A stretch of 64,000 nucleotides of DNA from Thermodesulfitimonas autotrophica (lineage in GTDB: Bacteria > Bacillota > Desulfotomaculia > Desulfotomaculales > Ammonificaceae). A program made the position numbers and the translations under genes. The stretch covers positions 132,460 to 196,459 of the forward strand of contig NZ_RKRE01000001.1 of assembly GCF_003815015.1 (NCBI RefSeq), given 5' to 3'. The notes beneath the pieces were generated by a model. It saw only the letters and a program-made list of their open reading frames with translations, was not told where the DNA came from and made no database searches. Position 1 is the stretch's first letter, and each line of letters begins with the position of its first letter. Positions 52,421-62,251 of the stretch are shown here, one piece after another.

Positions 52421-53288
52421 CGGGGTTTTGAACCCTTCATGGAAAAAGTTTAAGATTTTTCTCGCGATGATCAAGTTTGAGCATACCATTTTCGCGCTTC
52501 CTTTTGCCTACATCGGGGCCCTCCTAACGGGGAAGAGGCTGCCTTCAGCCCACGACCTTTTCTGGATTACGGTGGCGATGGTGGGAGCCAGGACGGCGGC
52601 GATGTCGCTGAACCGGCTCATCGACCGGGAGATAGACGCGAAAAATCCCCGCACGGCTAACCGCGCGTTGCCGCAGGGGCTACTTGCGGCCCGGGAGGTG
52701 TGGGTGTACGTTTTTCTCTCTTGCGGCCTGCTGTTAGTGGCGGCGTGGCAGCTCAGTCCCCTGGCGCTCAAACTCTCTCCGCTTGCCGTTCTTATCCTCT
52801 GGTTTTACTCCTACACCAAGCGTTTTACCTGGGCGTGCCATTTCTACCTGGGCCTGACCCTGGCCCTTGCCCCCGTCGGCGCTTGGGTGGCGATCACCAA
52901 TGGGTTTGCTCTGCCACCGGTGCTCCTAGGTCTAGGGGTGCTCTTCTGGGTCGCCGGCTTCGACATCGTTTACGCCTGCATGGACTATGACTTCGACCGG
53001 CGGGAGGGCCTCTTTTCGCTGCCGGCCCGGTTCGGAATCGGGCCGGCGCTTTGGGTGGCGCGGGGCTGCCACGTTTTGGCGCCGCTCTTTTTCGCCCTCA
53101 CCGGTAAGCTTTTAGGACTCGGTGCCTTCTACTGGACCGGCGTTGCCGTAGCCGTGGCGCTCCTCTTTTACGAGCACCGGCTGGTCCGGGCGGACGACCT
53201 TTCGCGCGTGGGTATTGCCTTCTTTAACCTGAACGGCCTGCTTAGCACGGGGATGCTTGTCTTTACCCTGCTCGATATCCTTTGGTAG
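52410..53288 (+). CDS. UbiA-family prenyltransferase, probable MqnP
   Basis: 292 residues with about eight membrane helices. First Asp motif in NRLIDREIDAKNPRTANR, second in DIVYACMDYDFDRREGLFSLPARFG. Attaches the polyprenyl chain to the aromatic precursor. Start ATG at 52410 inside the end of ubiD. Context (MqnE, A, C and MenG) fits menaquinone rather than ubiquinone. Confidence 0.92.
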   Translation: MAFSGVLNPSWKKFKIFLAMIKFEHTIFALPFAYIGALLTGKRLPSAHDLFWITVAMVGARTAAMSLNRLIDREIDAKNPRTANRALPQGLLAAREVWVYVFLSCGLLLVAAWQLSPLALKLSPLAVLILWFYSYTKRFTWACHFYLGLTLALAPVGAWVAITNGFALPPVLLGLGVLFWVAGFDIVYACMDYDFDRREGLFSLPARFGIGPALWVARGCHVLAPLFFALTGKLLGLGAFYWTGVAVAVALLFYEHRLVRADDLSRVGIAFFNLNGLLSTGMLVFTLLDILW

Positions 53289-53306
53289 CCGAACGGAGGA
53301 ATGGTT

Positions 53307-54413
53307 TTGGCCGAAATATGGCAACTGGACGGGGCCCTGCAGGAAATAGCCGGTAAGGTTGCGGCGGGAGAGCGGCTTGACCGGGAAGACGCGCTCACCC
53401 TATACCGGTCAAACGACCTGCTGGCCTTAGGATACCTATCCGCGGTGGTGAAGAAACGACGCCACGGCGAGCGGGTCTACTTCGCTGTCAACCACCACCT
53501 TAATTATTCCAACGTTTGCGTTAACGGCTGCCGGTTTTGCGCCTTCAGCCGCGCTCCGGGCGAGGCGGGCGCCTACACCCTGTCGCTTGACGCGGTGGAG
53601 GCGAAGCTTTTCCGGATGAAGGAGCTCGGCGTGCGCGAGTTGCACATCGTCGGGGGGCTCAACCCGGAGCTGGATCTCGGCTACTTCGAGAAGCTGCTGC
53701 GGCGGGCGCGGGAAATCCTGCCCGGTGTGACGCTAAAAGCGCTTACCGCCGTCGAGGTCGATTTTTTGGCGCGGCGCCACGGATTGTCAATAACGGAAGT
53801 TCTATCACGCCTGAAGGAGGCGGGGCTTGACTGCCTGCCGGGGGGCGGCGCCGAAGTTTTTGCGCCCCGTGTCCGCGAGCTTATTTGCCCGCGGAAGATC
53901 AGCGGTGACAAGTGGCTCGCCATCCACGCCGCCGCCCACCGCCTCGGGATTCCGACGAACGCCACCCTGCTTTACGGACACCTCGAAACGGTTGCGGAGC
54001 GGGTGGACCACCTGCTCGCCCTCCGCCGCTTGCAGGACGAAACGGGCGGCTTTTTGAGCTTCGTGCCCTTGGCCTTTCACCCCCGCAACACGGCGCTCGC
54101 GGGGCAGGTAAAGGAATGCCCTACGGGTTTCGACGACTTAAAGACCATCGCCATAGCCCGGCTGCTTCTCGACAACTTCCCGCACGTTAAAGCCTACTGG
54201 GTGATGCTCGGGCCAAAGATTGCCCAGATTGCGCTCCACTTTGGTGCCGACGACCTCGAGGGGACGGTGGTGGAGGAAAAAATCACCCATAGCGCCGGGG
54301 CCGAAAGCCCCGAGTGGCTGGCCCGGCAGGAACTGGTGGAACTTATCAGGACGGCGGGCTACGTGCCTGTGGAGCGCGACGCCCTCTATAACACCGTGAG
54401 GGAGGGGTTTTAA
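53307..54413 (+). CDS. mqnE: Aminofutalosine synthase
   Basis: About 368 residues. Radical SAM enzyme with NVCVNGCRFCAFSR cluster motif, VGGLNPELDLGYF, and GGGAEVFAPRVRELICPRKIS. Joins 3-(1-carboxyvinyl)oxybenzoate with SAM to aminofutalosine. TTG at 53307 has GGAGGA at 8 nt; the ATG at 53301 is too close to it. Confidence 0.93.
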   Translation: MAEIWQLDGALQEIAGKVAAGERLDREDALTLYRSNDLLALGYLSAVVKKRRHGERVYFAVNHHLNYSNVCVNGCRFCAFSRAPGEAGAYTLSLDAVEAKLFRMKELGVRELHIVGGLNPELDLGYFEKLLRRAREILPGVTLKALTAVEVDFLARRHGLSITEVLSRLKEAGLDCLPGGGAEVFAPRVRELICPRKISGDKWLAIHAAAHRLGIPTNATLLYGHLETVAERVDHLLALRRLQDETGGFLSFVPLAFHPRNTALAGQVKECPTGFDDLKTIAIARLLLDNFPHVKAYWVMLGPKIAQIALHFGADDLEGTVVEEKITHSAGAESPEWLARQELVELIRTAGYVPVERDALYNTVREGF

Positions 54414-54415
54414 GA

Positions 54416-55270
54416 ATGCCGGTCCGGCTGGGGCAGGTCGATTACCTCAATTGCCTCCCTGTTTACTACCCACTCGAGAAAAAGTTAGTTCCCTGTAGTG
54501 TTCCCCTGGAGATCGTTAAGGGGGTGCCCGCGTTTCTCAACCGGCTCTTTATCGAGGGTCGGCTTGACGTGACGCCCCTTTCTTCCATCGAGTACGCGCG
54601 GCGGCCCGACGAAACAATCATCCTGCCGGGATTGTCGGTGAGCGCGGACGGGCGGGTGGAAAGCATCATGCTCTTCAGCCGCCGGCCGCCGCTGGAACTG
54701 GAAGGGTGCACGGTTGCGCTTACGGGCTCTTCGGCTACTTCGGTGGCGCTGGTCCGGATCCTTTTTGCCTACCACTACCAGGTAGAGGCGAGTTTCACCG
54801 TCCGGCCGCCGGACCTAGAGGCTATGCTCCGGGAAGCGGAAGCCGCCCTCCTTATCGGCGACGATGCGCTGGTGGCCGCCACGCGGGTGCGGGAGCAGGG
54901 CCTGCCCTTGCGGGTTATTGATCTGGGCGCCGCCTGGAAGGAGTTTACCGGGGAAATGATGGTTTACGCCCTCTGGACGGTCCGGCGGGAGTTCGCCGTG
55001 AACCACCCGGAAGAGACGGCGGCGCTGGTGCAGACCCTTGCGGCGGCGAAAGCTGAGGGCACGCGGCGCGTCGGGGAACTTGTCCGGGAGGCCAGGCGGA
55101 CGACCGGTTTGCCGGAAGAAGTGCTAAAGGATTATTTCGGCCTGATAAGGCACGATTTTGACGAAAAATACCGGCGGGGCCTCTTGCGTTTTTACGATTA
55201 TGCCTATAAGCTGGGGCTGATTGAGGAACGGGTGAACACGCTCCACATCTGGGGGGAGACCGTTGGCTAG
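54416..55270 (+). CDS. mqnA: Chorismate dehydratase
   Basis: 284 residues, periplasmic-binding-protein fold. VRLGQVDYLNCLPVYYPLE, DVTPLSSIEYARR, LTGSSATSVALVRIL, LIGDDAL. Makes 3-(1-carboxyvinyl)oxybenzoate from chorismate, the entry step of the pathway. ATG with GGAGGGG. Overlaps mqnC by 8 nt. Confidence 0.94.
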   Translation: MPVRLGQVDYLNCLPVYYPLEKKLVPCSVPLEIVKGVPAFLNRLFIEGRLDVTPLSSIEYARRPDETIILPGLSVSADGRVESIMLFSRRPPLELEGCTVALTGSSATSVALVRILFAYHYQVEASFTVRPPDLEAMLREAEAALLIGDDALVAATRVREQGLPLRVIDLGAAWKEFTGEMMVYALWTVRREFAVNHPEETAALVQTLAAAKAEGTRRVGELVREARRTTGLPEEVLKDYFGLIRHDFDEKYRRGLLRFYDYAYKLGLIEERVNTLHIWGETVG

Positions 55271-56330
55271 CCCGGAGAAACTGCTTGCCAGGGCGGTGGC
55301 CGGCGAGCGCCTTTCCGAGACGGAGGGGGTGCAGCTCTACTACGAAACCGACCTGTTGAGCCTCGGCCGTGCGGCGGACCTCATCCGGCGGCGGCTGCAT
55401 CCTGAGGGCTACGTCACCTTCGTCATCGACCGGAATATCAACTATACGAACGTCTGCCAGTCGGGCTGTCTTTTCTGCGCCTTTTACCGGCGCGAAGACG
55501 ACCCGGACGCATACGTCCTGAGCCACGACGAGATAATGAGGAAGATTGAGGAACTCGTGGCGCAGGGAGGGACGCAGGTGCTCATTCAGGGGGGCCTGCA
55601 CCCGCGCCTGAACCTCGCCTACTTCACCAGCCTTTTCCGAGCGATCAAGGCGCGCTTCCCCGTGCACATCCACTCCCTCTCGCCGCCGGAAATCGTTCAC
55701 CTTGCCCGGCTGGAAGGCTTACCGGTGCGTGAGGTGCTGGAGCGGCTTAAAGAGGCGGGCCTTGACTCCCTGCCGGGAGGGGGAGCGGAGATCCTGGTAA
55801 ACAGGGTGCGCCGGGTGATTAGCCCCCGGAAGATAAGCTGGCAGGAGTGGGCGGCGGTGATGGTAACCGCCGCCAAATTAGGGCTCTTCGCGAGCGCCAC
55901 GATGATGTTCGGAACCGTGGAAACCCCTGAAGAGCGGGTGCGGCACATTATCCGTATCCGGCAAATCCAGGACCAGACGGGAGGATTTACCGCCTTCATC
56001 CCCTGGAGTTACCAGCCGGGGAACACGGCCCTGGGTGGGAGCACGCCGCCTGTGGTCGAATACCTGCGGGTGCTGGCGCTGGCGCGCGTGCTTCTCGACA
56101 ACGTGCCCAACATCCAGGCTTCCTGGGTGACTCAGGGCGCGCGGGTGGGGCAGGTGGCCCTTGCCTTCGGGGCAAACGACTTTGGCGGCACAATGTTAGA
56201 AGAAAATGTGGTGCGGGCGGCGGGTGCCGCCTACCGCGTGCCGCAGAGCGAAATTCTCCGGGTGATCCGGGACGCCGGTTTTGTGCCGGCACAGCGGACG
56301 ACCGATTACCGGATTATAAGGACGTTCTGA
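55263..56330 (+). CDS. mqnC: Cyclic dehypoxanthinyl futalosine synthase
   Basis: 355 residues, radical SAM with [45 protein letters not shown]. Cyclises dehypoxanthinyl futalosine. TTG at 55263 with GGGGGGAG. MqnB and MqnD, needed for the pathway, are not in the window. Confidence 0.94.
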   Translation: MASPEKLLARAVAGERLSETEGVQLYYETDLLSLGRAADLIRRRLHPEGYVTFVIDRNINYTNVCQSGCLFCAFYRREDDPDAYVLSHDEIMRKIEELVAQGGTQVLIQGGLHPRLNLAYFTSLFRAIKARFPVHIHSLSPPEIVHLARLEGLPVREVLERLKEAGLDSLPGGGAEILVNRVRRVISPRKISWQEWAAVMVTAAKLGLFASATMMFGTVETPEERVRHIIRIRQIQDQTGGFTAFIPWSYQPGNTALGGSTPPVVEYLRVLALARVLLDNVPNIQASWVTQGARVGQVALAFGANDFGGTMLEENVVRAAGAAYRVPQSEILRVIRDAGFVPAQRTTDYRIIRTF

Positions 56331-56380
56331 CGTTCTACGTTACAGCTTTAGTTAAAGGCCGGTCGCGGAAGGAGGAGAGG

Positions 56381-57781
56381 ATGACGCCCGAGGACAAAAA
56401 TGCGGCGCTGAGGCAGCTCCCGGCGGTGGACGAGGTGCTCCGCTTCCCGGAAGTGCGCGATCTGCTCGCGGTTTACCCGCGGGGTGCGGTGGTAGAAGCG
56501 GTGCGCGGGGTGCTCGGCGGCCTGCGCGCGGCCCTACTGCGCGGTGAGAGTGTGGACCTGCGACCGGAAGCGGTGGCTGCCGGGGTGGCGCAAGCCGTGC
56601 TGCCGAAACTGCGGCGGGTGGTTAACGCCACGGGAGTGGTCCTGCATACGAATTTAGGGCGGGCGGTGCTCTGCGAGCGGGCGCTGCAGGCGATTGCAGC
56701 GGCAGCGGGCGGCTACACCAATCTCGAGTTCGACCTCAACCGGGGAAAACGGGGCGAGCGCTACGCCCTGGTGGAAGAAATCCTTTGCCGCCTGACCGGC
56801 GCTGAGGCGGCCCTGGTAGTAAATAACAACGCCGCGGCAGTGCTCCTCGCCCTGAGCACCCTGGCTACAGGACGGGAGGTTATCGTTTCCCGCGGCCAGT
56901 TAGTGGAGATTGGGGGCTCCTTCCGCATTCCGGACGTGATGCGGCAGAGCGGGGCGATTCTCGTCGAGGTCGGGACCACGAACAAGACCCACCTTTCCGA
57001 CTACCGCAACGCGATTACCGAGCGGACGGCCCTCCTGCTCCACGTGCACATGTCCAACTACCGGATTGTTGGCTTCACCCGCGAGGTCTCGCCTGCAGAA
57101 CTGAGCGGTCTGGGGCGCGAACACGGCCTTCCCGTTATGTCCGACTTAGGTAGCGGTACACTGGTTGATCTGCGGCGCTTCGGCCTGCCGTACGAGCCGA
57201 CCGTCCAGGAGATCGTGGGCGCCGGAGTGGACGTAGTCACCTTCAGCGGCGACAAGCTCTTGGGAGGCCCGCAGGCCGGCATCATTGTCGGCCGCCGGGA
57301 GTATATTGCGCGGATGAAGAAAAACCCGTTGACCAGGGCGGTGCGAATCGACAAGCTCACCCTGGCGGCGCTGGAGGCTACGTTGCGCGAGTACCTGGAC
57401 CCGCAGGAGGCCCTTACGACCATCCCGACGTTGCGGCTGCTGACGCGGCCCCTTGAGGAACTTAAAGCGCTTGCCGGGAGGCTTGCCGGTGAGCTGGCGG
57501 CGGCGCTCGGCCCGGAGGTTGCCGTCTGGGTTGAAGAGGGTTGCTCCGAGGTGGGCGGGGGCGCGCTGCCGACGGCTTTACCGCGCACGGCGTGCGTGTG
57601 TCTCTCCTTCCCGGAGCTTGAGGCCGGGGAGGCCGCCCGGCGGCTCCTCCGGGCGGAGCCGCCGGTGGTGACCCGTGTGGAAAGGGATGCCCTGGTCCTC
57701 GACCTGCGCACCATCGACCCGGCCGAATTCCCGCTGCTTACCGGCGCCTGCAGGACGCTGCTGCGGGGTGGTACGCAGTGA
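56381..57781 (+). CDS. selA: L-seryl-tRNA(Sec) selenium transferase
   Basis: 466 residues. PLP fold with [45 protein letters not shown], and PLP Lys in [15 protein letters not shown]. Converts Ser-tRNA(Sec) to Sec-tRNA(Sec) using selenophosphate. ATG with GGAAGGAGGAG. Overlaps selB by 4 nt. Confidence 0.96.
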   Translation: MTPEDKNAALRQLPAVDEVLRFPEVRDLLAVYPRGAVVEAVRGVLGGLRAALLRGESVDLRPEAVAAGVAQAVLPKLRRVVNATGVVLHTNLGRAVLCERALQAIAAAAGGYTNLEFDLNRGKRGERYALVEEILCRLTGAEAALVVNNNAAAVLLALSTLATGREVIVSRGQLVEIGGSFRIPDVMRQSGAILVEVGTTNKTHLSDYRNAITERTALLLHVHMSNYRIVGFTREVSPAELSGLGREHGLPVMSDLGSGTLVDLRRFGLPYEPTVQEIVGAGVDVVTFSGDKLLGGPQAGIIVGRREYIARMKKNPLTRAVRIDKLTLAALEATLREYLDPQEALTTIPTLRLLTRPLEELKALAGRLAGELAAALGPEVAVWVEEGCSEVGGGALPTALPRTACVCLSFPELEAGEAARRLLRAEPPVVTRVERDALVLDLRTIDPAEFPLLTGACRTLLRGGTQ

Positions 57782-59685
57782 AATCGGTTACCATCGGCAC
57801 GGCCGGGCACGTCGATCACGGCAAGACGGCGCTGGTCAAGGCCCTCACCGGAATCGACACCGACCGTCTTAAAGAAGAAAAAGAGCGGGGCATCTCGATC
57901 GAACTCGGGTTTGCCTACCTTGACCTGCCGAGCGGTATCAGGGCGGGTATTGTTGATGTTCCCGGGCACGAGCGCTTCATTAAAAACATGCTGGCGGGCG
58001 TAGGCGGCATCGACCTCGTGCTCCTCGTGATCGCGGCCGACGAGGGCGTAATGCCGCAGACCAGGGAGCACCTCGACATTATTCAGCTCCTCGGCGTCGA
58101 GCGCGGCGTGGTAGCGCTCACCAAGGTCGATCTTGTGGATGCCGAATGGCTGGGGCTGGTATTGGGGGAAGTCCGGGAGTATCTTGCCGGGACGGTGCTT
58201 GCAGCGGCGCCGGTAATTCCCGTTTCGGCGGTTACGGGAGAGGGGTTGGGGGAACTCATCGCGGCGCTCGACCGTGCTGTTCAGGAGGTTCAGGAGCGAC
58301 CTGCCGGGGGGCCGGTGCGGTTACCAATCGACCGGGTATTCACGGTCGCCGGCTTCGGAACGGTGGTGACCGGCACCCTGGTTTCCGGAACGGTTAACGA
58401 GGGAGATACCCTGACCGTGCTGCCCCAGGGCATCACCGGCCGCGTCCGTTCCTTACAGGTCCACAAGCAGAAGGCGCGTAGCGCGCGGGCCGGCCAGCGC
58501 GTGGCGGTCAACTTAGCGGGGGTCGAGCGGGAAGCGGTGCAGCGGGGCAACGTCCTGGCCACCCCCGGCGCTTTTAGGACCTCCCACCGGCTTGACGCGC
58601 GGGTTTTCCTCCTGCCTGCGGCACGCCCGCTCAAGAACCGGGCGCGGGTGCGCTTTCACCTCGGCACGGCCGAGGTTATGGGGCGGGCGGTGCTCCTCGA
58701 CCGCGACGAACTGGCCCCGGGCGCTTCCGCCTACGCCCAGCTTCTCCTTGAGGAACCGGTGGTGGCGGACCGGCAGGACCGCTTTGTGCTGCGGTCTTTC
58801 TCCCCGTTAGAGACGATCGGCGGCGGCGTAGTGCTTGACCCGGCGGCTGAGCGGCACAAGCGCTTCCGGCCGGAAGTGCTCGACCGCCTGCGAACGTTAG
58901 AGTCGGGTTCGCCTGCCGAAAAAGTGCTCCAGCAATTGGGCGCGGCAGAGGCGCCGCGAGAGGTGAGTTTCCTAGCCGCGGCGACCGGTATGCCGCCGGA
59001 AGAGGTCACGCGCCAGGTACAGGAGCTCGCGGCTGCGGGCCGCGTGAAGGTTTTGCCGGTAGAAAATCAGCTTTTTGTTCTGGACGCCCGGTTTTACGAC
59101 AAGCTGAAGCAGAGAATAGGGGAGATTCTCAACGCCTACCACCGGGAGTTCCCGCTGCGCGAAGGCTATCCGAAGGAGGAGCTCCGGTCGCGCCTCTTCC
59201 CCGATGTCCCGGCCCGCGTTTTCCAGACGCTGCTGCAGGCGCTGGCCGACGACGGGCTGGTGGAGCTCCGGGGTCAAGCGGTGGCGCTAGCCGGCTTTGG
59301 CCGGGTGCTGCCGCCGGCGACGGAGCGCTTACTCGCTCAGTTAGCGGCGCTTTACCGGGAGGCGCGCTTTCAGCCGCCGGGCTGGAAAGAAGCGGCGGCC
59401 CGCCTCAAGATTCCGCCGGAGGAGGCGGGGGAATATCTCGCCTACCTCCTCCGCAACAACACCCTGGTGAAAATCGACGGGGACCTGATTTTTCACGCGG
59501 CGGCCTTGCGGGAAGCGCAGGATATAGTCGTGGCGGTCCTGCGGCGACAGGGCGAGATCTCCGTTGCCGAGGTGCGCGACCTGTTGAAAACCTCCCGGAA
59601 GTTCGCCCTCCCGCTGCTCGAGTACTTCGACCAGAAGCGGGTGACGCGGCGCGTGGGCGATAAAAGAGTCCTGCTTAAAAAATAG
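57778..59685 (+). CDS. selB: Selenocysteine-specific elongation factor
   Basis: 635 residues. EF-Tu-like GTPase (G1 [12 protein letters not shown]2/switch [11 protein letters not shown]3 DVPGHERF, G4 TKVD), domains 2 and 3, and C-terminal winged helices (about 370-635) that bind the SECIS hairpin. Brings Sec-tRNA to UGA codons. GTG start overlaps selA stop. selC and selD are not in the window. Confidence 0.96.
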   Translation: MKSVTIGTAGHVDHGKTALVKALTGIDTDRLKEEKERGISIELGFAYLDLPSGIRAGIVDVPGHERFIKNMLAGVGGIDLVLLVIAADEGVMPQTREHLDIIQLLGVERGVVALTKVDLVDAEWLGLVLGEVREYLAGTVLAAAPVIPVSAVTGEGLGELIAALDRAVQEVQERPAGGPVRLPIDRVFTVAGFGTVVTGTLVSGTVNEGDTLTVLPQGITGRVRSLQVHKQKARSARAGQRVAVNLAGVEREAVQRGNVLATPGAFRTSHRLDARVFLLPAARPLKNRARVRFHLGTAEVMGRAVLLDRDELAPGASAYAQLLLEEPVVADRQDRFVLRSFSPLETIGGGVVLDPAAERHKRFRPEVLDRLRTLESGSPAEKVLQQLGAAEAPREVSFLAAATGMPPEEVTRQVQELAAAGRVKVLPVENQLFVLDARFYDKLKQRIGEILNAYHREFPLREGYPKEELRSRLFPDVPARVFQTLLQALADDGLVELRGQAVALAGFGRVLPPATERLLAQLAALYREARFQPPGWKEAAARLKIPPEEAGEYLAYLLRNNTLVKIDGDLIFHAAALREAQDIVVAVLRRQGEISVAEVRDLLKTSRKFALPLLEYFDQKRVTRRVGDKRVLLKK

Positions 59686-59695
59686 GGAAACAGAA

Positions 59696-60091
59696 ATGGT
59701 GCGTACCCTGACCGTAACGGCCGGTACGGGAAGGTACCGGATCGAAGTGCTCACCACGTTAACGGCGGAGGGCCTCATCGTTCAGATCCTGGGCGGCGAG
59801 AAGCCCCATGTGGGCGCGGTAGCCTTAGCGCTGCCGCGACCGAGCCTAAGTTCGCCCGGTAAACTCCGGGCCAGCACTACCGTCGTGCCTCTTTACGGCC
59901 ACCGGGATGATGAGATCGCCCGCCCGGCGGCGGAAAAATTAGCCGTCGCCTGCGCGCAGCCGGTGGTAGTAGTGGCGGGCGTGCACATCGAAGCGGCCAC
60001 CCGCGAAGACATAGAGATATTGGTGGCGAACGTAAGCGAGGCGGTGGAGGAACTGACGCGGCTGGTAGCGGCTGAGCAGTCGCGCAAGTAG
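59696..60091 (+). CDS. LpdD-like protein, possible prenyl-flavin chaperone
   Basis: 131 residues, soluble alpha/beta protein with GGEKPHVGAVALALPRP, VPLYGHRDDEIARP and VVVAGVHIEAATREDIEIL. From memory this pattern resembles the small LpdD/D-subunit family that accompanies UbiD decarboxylases. I cannot test it here. Ten nt after selB, so likely cotranscribed, which is an odd partner. A UbiD enzyme is encoded about 7 kb upstream. Confidence 0.5.
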   Translation: MVRTLTVTAGTGRYRIEVLTTLTAEGLIVQILGGEKPHVGAVALALPRPSLSSPGKLRASTTVVPLYGHRDDEIARPAAEKLAVACAQPVVVVAGVHIEAATREDIEILVANVSEAVEELTRLVAAEQSRK

Positions 60092-60118
60092 CCCCTGAAT
60101 AAAGTCTAAAAACGCTTT

Positions 60119-60164
60119 GGGGCTCTTTTACGCCCCCGGCGGGTTATTAGGCCTGTCCGGGGGC
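60119..60164 (+). other. Two mutually exclusive hairpins
   Basis: GGGGC (60119-60123) can pair with GCCCC (60132-60136), or GCCCCCGG (60132-60139) with CCGGGGGC (60157-60164). No T-run follows. May end or regulate transcription before the CBM gene. Confidence 0.35.
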
Positions 60165-60229
60165 ATAATATTACCGGCCGGATTCAGCGGCGCCTGCAGG
60201 AAGAAATTCTGGTTGGGAGGTCAGGAGAG

Positions 60230-60604
60230 ATGGTTCACCACGTGGAGTACGAACCGCACGCGGAACGCATCGGGGGCCTCAACGCCGCCCACCTTCCCGG
60301 CGGCGTGATTGTCGAGCCGGTCCCTATCACTGCCGGGGAGGAGATTACCATCTTCTATAACGGGGAGCTGGCCCGCCAAGGTGCGGAACAGATTTTCCTG
60401 CACCTCGGCTACGGCGCGCCCGATAACTGGCACCGGGTTCAGGATCTAAAAATGTCCCGGACGGGCTGGGGCTGGGTAAAAACGATTGAGGTTCCCTTTG
60501 ACGAGGAACGGCTCAACTTCTGCTTCCGGTGCAACCGTTACAAGTGGGATAATAACAACGGCCTTAACTGGAGTTACATCATTCACGCCGGCAGGATCAT
60601 TTGA
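60230..60604 (+). CDS. Stand-alone starch-binding module (CBM25-like)
   Basis: 124 residues, one carbohydrate-binding module: ITIFYNGELARQGAEQIFLH, GAPDNWH, MSRTGWGWVKTIEVP, RYKWDNNNGLNW. No signal peptide or catalytic domain, so an intracellular glucan-binding protein. ATG at 60230 with GGGAGG. Lies before the glycogen-synthase-like gene, suggesting a role on glycogen granules (inference). Confidence 0.8.
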   Translation: MVHHVEYEPHAERIGGLNAAHLPGGVIVEPVPITAGEEITIFYNGELARQGAEQIFLHLGYGAPDNWHRVQDLKMSRTGWGWVKTIEVPFDEERLNFCFRCNRYKWDNNNGLNWSYIIHAGRII

Positions 60605-60982
60605 AGCCGGTTTTTCCCCCGCCTGCGGGCCTCCCTCCGCGGCCAGAGCACCGTTGCTGCTCCAACTGAGCGCGCCCTGGTTATCCGGAGGGAGGCTTTA
60701 GCCATCGTAAGATACTCCGTTTGCCGCACCGTTCAATTTCCCCGCCGGGCCTCCGTAACCCTGGATTTTGCTTTTTTCTTCGGGAGATACTAAATCCGGG
60801 CAAAATTGCGAAATGGAACCGCTCTTCAAACTCGCGGGTCATTATTATTCCACCTTACGCATATGCTTGTAGGGTGGCGGTCGGGAAAGGATTTTCGGTA
60901 ACCGGTGGGGGGTGAGAAGAATCCGGCTTGTGGCTTGCCTCGTGGCTGATTTGCGGAAAGATAGGGCGGAGGAGGAGAACTG
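60605..60982. other. 378-bp interval without a gene
   Basis: No supported gene seen. Holds a perfect 11-bp inverted repeat (60629-60639 with 60686-60696) that encloses smaller stems. The right half contains AT-rich DNA (60770-60870) suited to a promoter for the downstream gene, but I could not fix -35/-10 boxes. Confidence 0.5.
60629..60696. repeat. Inverted repeat with internal stems
   Basis: GCCTCCCTCCG and CGGAGGGAGGC pair perfectly (11 bp); inside are CCAG/CTGG and GAGCA/TGCTC stems. No T-run on either side. Candidate small structured RNA or protein-binding palindrome. Confidence 0.45.
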
Positions 60983-62233
60983 ATGCGGGTGGCGATGCTT
61001 TCGTGGGAGTTCCCCCCGAAAACGGTGGGGGGATTAGCACAGCACGTCTATGATTTAACCGCGGCGCTTTCCGGCCGGGGCGTTGAGGTTTTGGTCTTTA
61101 CCTGCGGTGCGCCGGGGGTGCCGGAAATTGAAGAAGTAAACGGGGCAAAGGTTTACCGGGTCCATCCCTACACGCCGGGGACTCCGGACTTCGTTACCTG
61201 GGTCATGCAGCTTAACGTGGCCCTTCTCGAGCGGGCCTTCCCCGCCATCGAGCGGGCGCGGGGCGTGAACGTGGTGCACGCCCACGACTGGCTCGTGGCC
61301 TGGGCGGCGCGGGCGCTCAAGCACGGACTGCGCGTGCCGTTGGTGGCCACGATCCACGCAACGGAATTCGGCCGGCACAACGGACTGCACAACGACCTGC
61401 AACGCTTCATCAGCAGCATCGAATGGTGGCTCTGCTACGAAGCCTGGAAGGTGATTGTCTGCAGCCGCCACATGGAGGGCGAGCTCAAGTACATCTTCCA
61501 GGTGCCGCAGGACAAACTTGCGGTCATCCCTAACGGCGTAAACCCGGAAAATTACTTGGTGCGGCAGGCCCATCCGCCGCGCGATTGGTTTGCCGCACCG
61601 GACGAGAAGATCGTCTTTTACATCGGTCGCCTGGTGCGGGAAAAGGGAGTCCACATCCTGCTCGCCGCAGCCCCGCTGGTTCTCGCGCGGCACCCCCAGA
61701 CGAAGTTTGTGATTGCGGGGAAGGGGCCTTACGAGCACGAGCTCCGGCAGTTTGCGGAGCGGTTAGGCATTGCGCACCGCGTCTACTTCACCGGCTACGT
61801 TGATGACGCCACCCGCAACGCGCTTTACAGCTGGGCGGCGGTCGCCGTTTTCCCCAGCCTCTACGAGCCTTTCGGCATCGTGGCCCTCGAGGCGATGGCG
61901 GCAAAGGTTCCGGTGGTCGTGACCGACGCAGGGGGACTCGGGGAGATTGTGCAGGACGGGGTGGATGGGCTCAAGTGCCCGCCGGATAATCCCCAGGCCC
62001 TCGCCGACAAGATTGTTGCGCTGCTTGGCAACCCGGACCTGGCGGAGGCCTTACGGACGCGGGCCTACCAGAAAACCCTCAGGGACTATAACTGGGGTGA
62101 TATTGCCCGGCGGACCAGGGCCGTCTACGAGGCGGTTTGGCATGAGCGGCGGCGGATCGACTGGCCCGACCCCTTCGCGGTCCGGCCCCGGCCGGCGGGC
62201 AAGGTTTATCAGTTTCTGGGACGTTACGCCTGA
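60983..62233 (+). CDS. Glycogen synthase-like GT4 glycosyltransferase
   Basis: 416 residues. N-terminal MLSWEFPPKTVGGLAQHV (nucleotide-sugar Gly loop), VVHAHDWLVAWAARAL, IHATEFGRH, ending with GT4 FPSLYEPFGIVALEAMA and VTDAGGLGEIV. This group makes alpha-1,4-glucan or glucose 1-phosphate-linked maltose from ADP-glucose. Starch-binding neighbour supports a glucan role. ATG with GGAGGAGGAG. Confidence 0.88.
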   Translation: MRVAMLSWEFPPKTVGGLAQHVYDLTAALSGRGVEVLVFTCGAPGVPEIEEVNGAKVYRVHPYTPGTPDFVTWVMQLNVALLERAFPAIERARGVNVVHAHDWLVAWAARALKHGLRVPLVATIHATEFGRHNGLHNDLQRFISSIEWWLCYEAWKVIVCSRHMEGELKYIFQVPQDKLAVIPNGVNPENYLVRQAHPPRDWFAAPDEKIVFYIGRLVREKGVHILLAAAPLVLARHPQTKFVIAGKGPYEHELRQFAERLGIAHRVYFTGYVDDATRNALYSWAAVAVFPSLYEPFGIVALEAMAAKVPVVVTDAGGLGEIVQDGVDGLKCPPDNPQALADKIVALLGNPDLAEALRTRAYQKTLRDYNWGDIARRTRAVYEAVWHERRRIDWPDPFAVRPRPAGKVYQFLGRYA

Positions 62234-62251
62234 CTTTGGGAGGGGGATATC

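Noticed and set aside
57058-58071. 337-codon frame antisense to selA/selB
   Set aside because: Low-complexity Ser/Arg/Pro-rich shadow of two well-conserved genes.
60629-60696. tRNA-like element (minus strand contains GCTCAGTTGG like a D arm)
   Set aside because: There is no T arm GTTC motif, no anticodon arm of the right size and the acceptor would be 11 bp. It does not fit tRNA(Sec) either.
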